Positions 19,821 through 27,974 of a stretch of DNA of 33,288 nt are shown piece by piece (position 1 is the first letter of the stretch; every line of letters starts with the position of its first letter). The DNA is from Verrucomicrobiota bacterium. GTDB lineage: Bacteria > Verrucomicrobiota > Verrucomicrobiia > Limisphaerales > UBA1096. The position numbers and the translations under genes were made by a program. The stretch lies in assembly GCA_003972865.1 (NCBI GenBank), contig QOAX01000295.1, positions 1 to 33,288 on the forward strand, in the 5' to 3' direction. The notes under the pieces were generated by a model. It worked only from the letters and a program-made list of their open reading frames with translations. It was not told where the DNA came from and ran no database searches.

Positions 19821-19877
19821 GGAAGTTTCAAGAGAGAGCCCAACCAAGCCGAAAATTTGAAACCAAAAAACTCGAAT

Positions 19878-20492
19878 TTATTGGCGAGTGATCTGCCCGG
19901 GACTCTCGAGTGACCTGGGCGCGCCAAGGATGATGGAACCCACGACGGCTTGCCGCGCGGCCCGGATGTCGGTGCCGATGTGGTGTGCAATGTTGCCGGT
20001 GTAGATGGGGGAGTCGTAAACGGGCGAACGGGTCGGGGCCGTTTTCCGGGCGGCGCTGGCCTGTTCGGCCTCGCGCAACTGACTGGTGAGCGGTGTGTCA
20101 CGGAACGCTTCCTGTGCTGTACCAGCCAGCGGAGGCAGTGTAGGTGCGCTGGTGCCGATCACCGGGGGCAGATCGACCGATTCCTCCTCGTAATCGTCGG
20201 CATATTCCCTCTCGAGTTTCTGGTCGGTCTCGCCGAGTTGTGCCCCGACCAGTTGCTCGAGTCTACCCAACCAGCTGGTAGATTCCCCGGTTGTTTTCGT
20301 CTTGGAGGGTTGCGTCGGCACGGACCGGGCCAGCTGATCGCGCTTGGCGGCCTGCTTGCGCTTGTTGATCCAGCTGACAATCGCGGCAAGCAGGCCGAAC
20401 ACAAGGTAGAACAACAACGTATTATCCACCGCTGCCAGGATCGGTTGCCCCGGCAGGCCACCGTTCAGCCATTCTGTGAAGCCGTTGGCCAA
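19878..20492 (-). CDS. Membrane protein of unknown function downstream of floA
   Basis: One TM (TLLFYLVFGLLAAIVSWI) followed by a charged tail; 6 nt from floA on the same strand. Confidence 0.65.
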   Translation of the reverse strand: MANGFTEWLNGGLPGQPILAAVDNTLLFYLVFGLLAAIVSWINKRKQAAKRDQLARSVPTQPSKTKTTGESTSWLGRLEQLVGAQLGETDQKLEREYADDYEEESVDLPPVIGTSAPTLPPLAGTAQEAFRDTPLTSQLREAEQASAARKTAPTRSPVYDSPIYTGNIAHHIGTDIRAARQAVVGSIILGAPRSLESPGQITRQ

Positions 20493-20498
20493 GGTGGT

Positions 20499-21551
20499 TT
20501 ATATCTTCGGTTTGCCGGAGTCGGACGACTCGTCGTCGCCGGCAATCTTGCTGCGCATGTCGGTGTCGGCCGCGAGATTCTTGATGCGGTAATAGTCCAT
20601 GATGCCGAGATTGCCGCTGCGGAAGGCCTCGGCCATGGCCAATGGCACCTGCGCCTCAGCCTCGACGACCTTGGCCTGCATCTCCTCGACGCGGGCGATC
20701 ATCTCCTGTTCCACCGCGACAGCGGCGGCGCGGCGGACTTCCGCCTGGGCCTGGGCGACGAGCTTGTTGGACTCGGCCTGCTCGGCCTGCAGTTTGGCGC
20801 CGATGTTCTCGCCGACGTCCACGTCCGCGATGTCGATCGATAGAATCTCGAAGGCTGTGTTGCTGTCGAGGCCCTTGGCCAGCACGTTTTTTGAAATGCG
20901 GTCCGGGTTCTCGAGCACGTCCTTGTAGCTCGTCTCGGAGCCGATGGAGGAGACGATGCCTTCGCCGACACGTGCGATGATAGTATCCTCGGTGGCACCG
21001 CCGACGAAGCTCGCGAGATTGGTGCGCACAGTCACGCGGGCACGGGCCTTGATGACGATGCCGTCCTTGGCCACGGCGTCGATGCTGCGTTTTGAGCCGC
21101 CCGCAGGCGGAACGTCGATCACTTGCGGATTGACGGAAGTGTGGACCGCCTCTACCACATTTTTGCTGGTACCCTTGGTCGCAAGATCGATGGCGCACGC
21201 CTGGTCGAACACGAGGTCGATATTGGCCTTCCGGGCGTTAATCAACGCCGCGATCACCTGCTCGACATGGCCACCCGCCAGAAAGTGTGTGGAAAGGTCG
21301 TCGATGCTCACGGGAATGCCCGACTTCACCGCGGTGATTCGCGAGTCGACGATTCGTCGGATCGGAATCTTGCGGAGTTGCAGGGCGATGAGATCGACGA
21401 AACTCACCGGTGCGCCGGAGACCTTTGCGCGCAACCACGTCATCCCGAAGTTCAGGACGATGATCGCCAGTAAGAATAGAACCAGGGCGAGGATGCCGAA
21501 GCCGATGAGGCTACCGGTGCCCCCGAGTTGTGCCAGTATTATATTTGTCAT
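20499..21551 (-). CDS. floA: Flotillin-like protein FloA
   Basis: N-terminal hairpin [77 protein letters not shown]. Confidence 0.93.
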   Translation of the reverse strand: MTNIILAQLGGTGSLIGFGILALVLFLLAIIVLNFGMTWLRAKVSGAPVSFVDLIALQLRKIPIRRIVDSRITAVKSGIPVSIDDLSTHFLAGGHVEQVIAALINARKANIDLVFDQACAIDLATKGTSKNVVEAVHTSVNPQVIDVPPAGGSKRSIDAVAKDGIVIKARARVTVRTNLASFVGGATEDTIIARVGEGIVSSIGSETSYKDVLENPDRISKNVLAKGLDSNTAFEILSIDIADVDVGENIGAKLQAEQAESNKLVAQAQAEVRRAAAVAVEQEMIARVEEMQAKVVEAEAQVPLAMAEAFRSGNLGIMDYYRIKNLAADTDMRSKIAGDDESSDSGKPKI

Positions 21552-21575
21552 TGTTCTGTCTTGGTTAAGTTGAAA

Positions 21576-22025
21576 TTAGATTTCACGAACCACCACCCGT
21601 TTGCCTTCAACGGCGACCACCCGGATGGGGGTGTCCTTGTCGATCATCGTGCCCTCGGTGACCACATCCAAGCGCTCGTCGCCGATGGTGGCCTTGCCGG
21701 ACGGACGCAGGTTTGTGTAGGCCAACCCAGTTTGATTAACCAATTCTGATAAGTCAATACCCAAATCACCCACGGTGGACGTGGAGGTGAGTTTCCGCCC
21801 CATGAACGAGTTCGGGAACCAGTACACGAAGCCGACCGCGAACACAGCCAGCGATACGAGGGCGATGACGAGAAAGATGTTGCCGTGGTCGGTGTTCGCA
21901 TACGCCACGGCCACCGAGGCGATCAAGCTGAGAATAGCACAGGCACCGAGCACCATGCCCGGCAGCAGAACCTCAAAGAACATCAGCACGAAGCCGATGA
22001 CGAGAAGTGCGATTGCCAGTTGCAT
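21576..22025 (-). CDS. NfeD-like membrane protein
   Basis: TM segments plus C-terminal OB-like region (GLAYTNLRPSGKATIGDERLDVVTEGTMIDKDTPIRVVAVEGKRVVVREI); directly upstream of floA. Confidence 0.88.
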   Translation of the reverse strand: MQLAIALLVIGFVLMFFEVLLPGMVLGACAILSLIASVAVAYANTDHGNIFLVIALVSLAVFAVGFVYWFPNSFMGRKLTSTSTVGDLGIDLSELVNQTGLAYTNLRPSGKATIGDERLDVVTEGTMIDKDTPIRVVAVEGKRVVVREI

Positions 22026-22105
22026 GCCCCTTTTATTATGCCAAGCCAGCGTGTTTGGCAATTACAAACGACCGCTTTCTTTGAATCGCCCGGCCAGAGG
22101 TCCGG

Positions 22106-23113
22106 TCAGTCGATGGCTTTGCAGAATGTATCCACCCCAGCCACCGCGGCGTCCTGCTCCGCCTGGCCAAGCGGCCACTCGGCGGCCCGGACGGTCTCGG
22201 CAATCTGGCCCCTACGCCGTGCGCCGACGATGGCCGAGGTGATCTCCGGCCGGCGCAGCGTCCATGCCACGGCGAGCTGCGAGACGGTGTGTCCGCTTGG
22301 CTCGGCGATCGCCCTGAGTTGGTCCACCAGTTGCAGGAACGGCTCGAGCTTGGGCGGGCGGAGTAGGGAGGCCACCGGGTGATCCTCCTGCTTGTGGCGG
22401 CGCCAGTCGTTCTCCGGCAGGCTGTCAATCCACTCGCGGGTGACCTTGCCGGTGAGCAGGCCGCTCTCCATCGGGCTGTAGCAGACGATGCCGCAGTTGT
22501 TTTCGCGACACCAATCCATCTGCCCTTCGTCCTCGATTTGGCGGTTGAGCAGGCTGTAGCGCGGTTGCAACGAGGAGACCGGGCCAAGCGCGGCAGCGCG
22601 GCCGAGCTGGCTTGCCGAGTAGTTGCTGACGCCCGGCCAGCGAATCTTCCCCTGCGCCTGCAGGTCGAGCAGTGTCTGCCATGCCTCCTCGATGTTCTCG
22701 TCCGGTTCCGGCCAGTGGAGCTGGTAAAGATCGATCGTCTCCACCTGCAGCCGGCGCAGCGAGCCCTCCACCTCCTCGAGGATGATTTCTCGCGAGGCGA
22801 AGCGGCGTGGAGTTTTGTCGTCGTTGGGCAACACGCCGCACTTGGTGGCGACAATGACCGGCTGCCCCCATTCCCTGAGCGCCTTGCCGACCACCTCCTC
22901 CGACAGCCCGAAGCCGTAGGCGTACGCGGTGTCAATCCAGTTGATGCCGGCTTCCAGTCCCTCGAGGATCGACCCGATCGAGTCCTTCTCTTCCTGCGGA
23001 CCCCAGCCCATGCCCCAGCCGCCGCCGCCGATGGCCCAGGTGCCGAAGCCGATCGGGGTCAGGTCGAGATTCGTGTTTCCAAGTCTGCGGGTTTCCATTC
23101 GGACGCGGATCAT
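22106..23113 (-). CDS. Aldo/keto reductase
   Basis: METRRLGNTNLDLTPIGFGTWAIGGGGWGMGWG...NWIDTAYAYGFGLSEEVVGKAL...IDLYQLHWPEP. Confidence 0.92.
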   Translation of the reverse strand: MIRVRMETRRLGNTNLDLTPIGFGTWAIGGGGWGMGWGPQEEKDSIGSILEGLEAGINWIDTAYAYGFGLSEEVVGKALREWGQPVIVATKCGVLPNDDKTPRRFASREIILEEVEGSLRRLQVETIDLYQLHWPEPDENIEEAWQTLLDLQAQGKIRWPGVSNYSASQLGRAAALGPVSSLQPRYSLLNRQIEDEGQMDWCRENNCGIVCYSPMESGLLTGKVTREWIDSLPENDWRRHKQEDHPVASLLRPPKLEPFLQLVDQLRAIAEPSGHTVSQLAVAWTLRRPEITSAIVGARRRGQIAETVRAAEWPLGQAEQDAAVAGVDTFCKAID

Positions 23114-23221
23114 AAGGGCAGTCGCCGCGCGAGAAAAGCCGGATGGGGTGGGGCATTAAACTTGCCATCACGGTTATGCGCGACTAGGTTGCGCCCGCTT
23201 CCGGGGCAAACCCGGACCCTT

Positions 23222-23296
23222 GGGTTGGTAGCTCAATGGTAGAGCAGCGGCCTTTTAAGCCGTTGGCTGTGGGTTCGAGTCCCACCCGACCCACCA
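23222..23296 (+). tRNA. tRNA-Lys (anticodon TTT), encoded CCA
   Basis: Folded by eye: GGGTTGG/CCGACCC acceptor, GCTC/GAGC D stem, CTTTTAA anticodon loop, GTGGG-TTCGAGT-CCCAC T arm, ACCA end. Confidence 0.95.
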
Positions 23297-23311
23297 TTAA
23301 AAACCTTCGGT

Positions 23312-23326
23312 GTTTAAAAGTTAAAC
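23312..23326. promoter_or_regulatory. Short perfect dyad between tRNA-Lys and integrase
   Basis: GTTTAA-AAG-TTAAAC. Confidence 0.35.
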
Positions 23327-23365
23327 GAGGGTTCCGGCCCTTCTTAAGCCGCCAAAGCCATCTGT

Positions 23366-23385
23366 TTCATTGACAGTTCATTGAC
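23366..23385 (+). repeat. Short tandem direct repeat upstream of integrase
   Basis: TTCATTGAC-AG-TTCATTGAC. Confidence 0.6.
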
Positions 23386-23417
23386 GTTTAGAAACTCAAA
23401 AACTGGAACTGAATACG

Positions 23418-24530
23418 ATGCGCCCCTCTAAAATCCGGGTAGCAAAATACGAGCACTCAGCAACTTCGAAGTGGGTTGTTGAAGGCCTCAAGAGCAGCAA
23501 GGGCAAACGTTCTCGGAAGTTCTTCCGCTCAAGGGCTGAAGCAGATGACTTCGCGCGAGATGCCCTTGAAGAGCAGCGCCAGTATGGCCACAAAGCCCAG
23601 CACCTGCCCCACGAGTTAAGGCTCTCTGCAATCCAATGTGCCGAGAAGTTAAGCGTCTACGATAAATCGCTTGAGGAGGCAACTGAGGCACTTTTAGAGC
23701 GCCTCCGAGTATCCCAACGCTCCTGCAGCTTAAACAAGCTTGTGTCGGAGTATCTGAGGAGCAAGCAGGACAAAGGCCTCAGCAGACGCCATCTTCAAGA
23801 TCTTAAGAACAGGCTAGGGAAATTCGCCAGTTTCGCAGGCGAGAAGACGGCGTCTGAGATCAAACCCGAGCAGATCGAGCAGTGGCTCCAGCAATTCGGA
23901 GGTGAGAACCACAACAACTACCTTCAAAGACTCCACGGACTCTTCAACTACGGGATCAAGCGTGGGTATCTTGCGGAGAACCCCACAAAGGCCATTGATA
24001 AAGTGAAGGTAGCCGAGACGGAGCCAGCTATCTTCGCCCCAGAAGAAATCAAAGCGCTCCTTAACGCAATCCCTAGCAGGGCAGTTCCCTACTTCTCCAT
24101 AGGCGCTTTCGCGGGACTGCGCCCCAGAGAAATCGAGCGGCTAGACTGGGCGGAGATTCACCTGGAGGAAGGCTACATCCGAGTGCGCCCCAAAGTTGCG
24201 AAGACTGCGAGCAACCGCCTCGTAGACATCCAACCCAACCTTCGAGCATGGCTAAATCCGCTGACCCGAGAAAATGGCCCTGTGACGCCACCCAACCTCC
24301 GTAAAATCAGAGAGGCCTCCCAGCGCAAGATCGGCTTAACCCGATGGCCTCAAGACGGACTCCGCCATAGCTACGCAAGCTATCACCTCGCCCATTTCAA
24401 AAACATAAATGACCTAGCAACACAAATGGGGCACACAGACACAAAACTCATCTTCAGACACTACAGAAGCGTTGTTACAAAAGATGAAGCGTACAAATTC
24501 TGGAAGATAGAGCCAGCGGAGCTAGCGTAG
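23418..24530 (+). CDS. Tyrosine recombinase/integrase
   Basis: Catalytic-domain motifs GLRPREIERLDW, LRHSYASYHLA, MGHTDTKLIFRHYRS; tRNA-adjacent. Confidence 0.93.
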   Translation: MRPSKIRVAKYEHSATSKWVVEGLKSSKGKRSRKFFRSRAEADDFARDALEEQRQYGHKAQHLPHELRLSAIQCAEKLSVYDKSLEEATEALLERLRVSQRSCSLNKLVSEYLRSKQDKGLSRRHLQDLKNRLGKFASFAGEKTASEIKPEQIEQWLQQFGGENHNNYLQRLHGLFNYGIKRGYLAENPTKAIDKVKVAETEPAIFAPEEIKALLNAIPSRAVPYFSIGAFAGLRPREIERLDWAEIHLEEGYIRVRPKVAKTASNRLVDIQPNLRAWLNPLTRENGPVTPPNLRKIREASQRKIGLTRWPQDGLRHSYASYHLAHFKNINDLATQMGHTDTKLIFRHYRSVVTKDEAYKFWKIEPAELA

Positions 24531-24592
24531 GGAGGTAATTTCATAACGTAGGGACAAAGAGTCCTATTTTAAAGTTTTTTTATTTTTTTGTA

Positions 24593-24640
24593 TTGACAGG
24601 GCTCTAAGGGCTGGCAATATAGGCTGGGGCGTAACGCCCC
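24593..24640 (+). promoter_or_regulatory. Candidate sigma70-like promoter and leader hairpin for the helicase gene
   Basis: TTGACA at 24593; AATATA/TATAGG-type -10 around 24616-24623; hairpin TGGGGCG-TAA-CGCCCCA; GGGCTCTAAGGGCT repeat between. Confidence 0.4.
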
Positions 24641-24664
24641 AAGACACTTAAGCCCTAAATAAAA

Positions 24665-26215
24665 ATGAACAATAACAAAGACGGTGAGCCGCAGAGGCAA
24701 AGTAAACAAGACACCCATCCAGTAGTTTGGTTAAACGAAAAATATCCAAAGGTGAGGGAGAAATATGGATTACCCCTGGACATCGCCATAGAGGGAAACA
24801 ACATAAAGATAAAAGCAATCAGCGATGAATTCTTTGCGGCTTGTCTAGCCGAGCTTGGTCAACCGAAGGCTCCTGTTGTTTTCACTCAAGGAGCGTTCTA
24901 CCGTTACAGTGCAGAGACAGGGATATTTGAACCCATCAAGGGCAGAAAAGTTGAGACAATGCTTGGTGAGATAATGAGAGGCTGCGCTGATGCTTGCGAT
25001 AACGGTGGAATGAATGATGTTAGTCCATTGATATTCAGGTTCGCCAAGAAGAGCGTACTCTCCTCCATTCGGCAACGCGCTGCCGCCCTTGCAGAGCAGC
25101 CAGATGATTACTTCGAGGAAACTCCGAACTTCATTATTTTTGAAAACGGTGTCCTCGAACTTGAAACCGAGAAAGTCGTCGATTTCAGTCCGAAGTACAG
25201 GAGCCGAAATAGAATACCATTCCCATTTGACCCCAAATCGAAATGCGATCTTTTCCTCAATAAGCTATTAGGCGAAGCGCTGGATGAGGATCAGATCGAG
25301 TTGCTTCAAAAGGTCTGCGGCTTGGTGCTTCTTGGGGTTAATAAAGCTGAAAAAGTTTTGTTGATTCTGGGTACAGCTGGTGGCGGCAAAAGTAAAATGC
25401 TTGAAGTAATCAGCACTTTAATTGGCGACGACAATATCAGAGAGCTTAGGACGCAGCATCTGCAAAAACAGTTTGAGATAGCAGCCTATCGAGGTAAAAC
25501 GTTCCTTATCGGGTCAGATGTAAAACCTGATTTCTTGATGAGAGATGGGGCATCAACGATCAAGGCGTTGACGGGCGGTGATATGCTAACCGGCGAGGTT
25601 AAGAACGGAGGTCACATTAATATTAGGGGGATATTTAATGTCGCGATCTCAAGCAACTCGATCCTAACGGTTCATATGGAACAAGATGCGAAAGCCTGGG
25701 AACGGCGTCTTTTAGTACTGAAATATGCAAAGCCGAAAACAAACAATCCAGACCCAGACTTGGCTCGGAAGATTCTAGAGAATGAGGCCGCCGGTGTTCT
25801 GTGTTGGATGTATGAAGGATACAAGAAACTACGCGATGATAATTTTAAGTTTACTCTAAACGAAAGACTTACCCGGGACAGAGATGACATCCTCCTTGCC
25901 TCCTCCGCGCCAGAGTTGTTTGTGCGGGATTGTCTTATGGAGAAAAGTGAAGGTTCAGCATCAATGACGAAAGAAGTGGTTAGAAAGTTGTACCATGAAT
26001 ACTGCAAAGAGCGGGGTTGGCCGAAGGGGAATGCGAGGAGCTTTCCTGGGAGGATTGAGGCGGAAATTGAGAACCTCTTTGGGATTTCAGTCTCCAACAA
26101 TGTCCACCCTGAGTTAGGGACGGGGGATCAAAGGGGTTGGCATGGGATTAGGATCAAGGGTGCGGACGCCAAGGACCCCTTTTTTTCAGTCCTTAGTAAA
26201 TATTCGACTCAATAA
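24665..26215 (+). CDS. D5/P4-type primase-helicase (superfamily 3 helicase)
   Basis: D5_N-like segment NFIIFENGVLELETEKVVDFSPKYRSRNRIPFPFDP; Walker A LGTAGGGKSKML; AISSNSILTVHMEQDAKAWERRLLVLKY. Confidence 0.85.
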   Translation: MNNNKDGEPQRQSKQDTHPVVWLNEKYPKVREKYGLPLDIAIEGNNIKIKAISDEFFAACLAELGQPKAPVVFTQGAFYRYSAETGIFEPIKGRKVETMLGEIMRGCADACDNGGMNDVSPLIFRFAKKSVLSSIRQRAAALAEQPDDYFEETPNFIIFENGVLELETEKVVDFSPKYRSRNRIPFPFDPKSKCDLFLNKLLGEALDEDQIELLQKVCGLVLLGVNKAEKVLLILGTAGGGKSKMLEVISTLIGDDNIRELRTQHLQKQFEIAAYRGKTFLIGSDVKPDFLMRDGASTIKALTGGDMLTGEVKNGGHINIRGIFNVAISSNSILTVHMEQDAKAWERRLLVLKYAKPKTNNPDPDLARKILENEAAGVLCWMYEGYKKLRDDNFKFTLNERLTRDRDDILLASSAPELFVRDCLMEKSEGSASMTKEVVRKLYHEYCKERGWPKGNARSFPGRIEAEIENLFGISVSNNVHPELGTGDQRGWHGIRIKGADAKDPFFSVLSKYSTQ

Positions 26216-26219
26216 AAAC

Positions 26220-26594
26220 ATGACAAGTAGTAATAAGGGGTCCGTAAGGTCCGCAGACAAATCCGATAATCCGTTACCGAGAGTTAATGAATTATCGCCA
26301 TACACAAAAGCAGAGTTCGAGATCCTCAAGCTAGCCGTTCAAGGGCACTCCCTTAAGGCCACAGCGGCCCTCCTAGGGCTTTCCGAGGATCAAGTGGCCC
26401 TTGAGACCCACGAGGATTGGTATGCCGCCAGCATCGACCCCACAGACCTTTGCCATAGGGCTATTCGAGTCCTCATGGAGTTGACTGCCTCTGAGAAATC
26501 AAAGATGGCAGCCGCCGATTCACGCAAATGCTTAAGAAAGTTTTGGGGTAAAGCATCCAAGCAATTCAATGACACCCAGATGGACATACACTGA
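26220..26594 (+). CDS. Small HTH-like protein of unknown function
   Basis: YTKAEFEILKLAVQGHSLKATAALLGLSEDQV resembles an HTH; ORF ends in translational overlap with the next ORF. Confidence 0.5.
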   Translation: MTSSNKGSVRSADKSDNPLPRVNELSPYTKAEFEILKLAVQGHSLKATAALLGLSEDQVALETHEDWYAASIDPTDLCHRAIRVLMELTASEKSKMAAADSRKCLRKFWGKASKQFNDTQMDIH

Positions 26595-27012
26595 GGCCAA
26601 CGCCTCCCGCTGGCGGCCCCTCTTCGACGACCTCATTGGCGGCACTCCCGCCCTTGAGGTGCCCCTCGAGGGCAACGGCAAGAGCCTCTGCTCCCTTCAC
26701 ATCCGCATCTCTGACGCCCTCAAGTGGCTTGCCGACCAGTTCAAGGCAGGCAACCCCTCCATGGAGCCTTACGCCCGCCTCAAGCGCCAGCTGCGCTACT
26801 CCACGCACGGCGCCGCCCTGCGCCTGCACCTGAAGCGGGCCCACGCCTACCGCCCCGTCCCGCACCTTGACCCAGCGCTCTGCGCCCGACTACAATCAGC
26901 CCTGCAACGACCCGATCTAAAGCCCACCACACGGGCCAAAATCGAGGCAGTCCTTAACCCAAGAAAACCCCACATACTTCCAACCGCCGAGCATGGATCA
27001 CCAGAGCAATAG
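26569..27012 (+). CDS. Basic protein of unknown function
   Basis: 147-aa ORF overlapping the previous ORF; no family recognised. Confidence 0.45.
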   Translation: MTPRWTYTEANASRWRPLFDDLIGGTPALEVPLEGNGKSLCSLHIRISDALKWLADQFKAGNPSMEPYARLKRQLRYSTHGAALRLHLKRAHAYRPVPHLDPALCARLQSALQRPDLKPTTRAKIEAVLNPRKPHILPTAEHGSPEQ

Positions 27013-27868
27013 CAGTCGTTACGGGGCAAAGCCCCTACTGCTTTGCTTGGGGTTGCTCATGTCCATTACCGGGTTTGGACAGGAGAAGAAGCCGGCGCTC
27101 ACGTTCTTCGGATGGTCGGATCAACACACCAATACTAGCGGTGACACCTCGCGGCTTCATCCCTTCGTGGACGCCATGAACACTATGGCAGGCACCGCCT
27201 GGCCCAAGACGGTTGGTGACAAAGTGGCAAAGCCCAGCTTTGTCATTGGCGCGGGCGATATTACTGAATGGCCCACGCACGCAGCCATGAAAGGCTACGA
27301 CTCGCTCCTGAATAACCGCCTGCAATTCCCCGCCTACGATGTCCTCGGAAATCACGATGACGGTGGCCGCGCCTTTTCCCCGACCATGATCAACTGGCTT
27401 AAGAAAAAGCACGGCAGCTTAAGCTACACCTTTGAAAAAGGCGGCGTGGTCTTCATCGGCCTTTGGTCTAAGTTTGATCCCAAGGGCAAGCCCGCCCAGC
27501 CCCTGACGCAAGAAGCCCTGACATATCTTAAGGAACAACTCGCCAAGTTGTCGAAGGAGAAACCGGTGGTGATCTTCACTCATCTCTGCCATGACGCCAT
27601 GACCAACAGGGACGAACTAGTCAACACCATCGGCAAATCCAACGTCATCATGATCTTGGGCGGCCATTACCATTACTCTAGCGTGAACCAATATCGTGGG
27701 ATCAACTTTGTGCAGCTACCCTCACCCAAATCGAAAGTCACCGAGTTCACGGTCATCCGGATCACAAAAGACAGGCTCATAGCCATTCCTTATGACTTCA
27801 CCAAGAAAGCGTGGGTGTCCGAATCCAAAAAAGTGCTCGATACAAAAATCAAGGTGGTGGAGCAATGA
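26993..27868 (+). CDS. Secreted calcineurin-like metallophosphoesterase
   Basis: Signal peptide; VIGAGDITEWPT, LGNHDDGG, VIFTHLCHD, LGGHYHYSS: metallophosphoesterase metal motifs. Confidence 0.85.
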   Translation: MDHQSNSSRYGAKPLLLCLGLLMSITGFGQEKKPALTFFGWSDQHTNTSGDTSRLHPFVDAMNTMAGTAWPKTVGDKVAKPSFVIGAGDITEWPTHAAMKGYDSLLNNRLQFPAYDVLGNHDDGGRAFSPTMINWLKKKHGSLSYTFEKGGVVFIGLWSKFDPKGKPAQPLTQEALTYLKEQLAKLSKEKPVVIFTHLCHDAMTNRDELVNTIGKSNVIMILGGHYHYSSVNQYRGINFVQLPSPKSKVTEFTVIRITKDRLIAIPYDFTKKAWVSESKKVLDTKIKVVEQ

Positions 27869-27912
27869 AACACCTCCTACTCACAACAATCGCAGCCGTG
27901 CTGTGCCTTTAA
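27865..27912 (+). pseudogene. Orphan secretion leader remnant MKHLLLTTIAAVLCL*
   Basis: ATG overlaps the MPE stop; 29/30 nt identical to the start of the DUF1592-type gene at 29481; stops immediately after the hydrophobic leader. Confidence 0.65.
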
Positions 27913-27974
27913 AATTACTCCATTGACGCAGAGGGATTTTGGACTACTTTTTCAGCACTAAGTTATATCGAGAA

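Larger units (their letters stand above)
23222..26594. mobile_element. Putative integrative element (satellite-like) at tRNA-Lys; right boundary unresolved
   Basis: tRNA + adjacent integrase + SF3/D5-type helicase + small HTH-like ORF, AT-richer than flank; no attR copy of the tRNA 3' end seen by eye. Confidence 0.65.

Noticed and set aside
20732-20745. GGCGGACTTCCGCC palindrome in floA
   Set aside because: Different spacer and no flanking similarity to the GGCGGATGAG family; explained by GC-rich codons.
26142-26219. Upstream start for the HTH-like ORF (MGLGSRVRT...)
   Set aside because: Would overlap the helicase CDS by over 70 nt; ATG at 26220 just after the helicase stop is more plausible.
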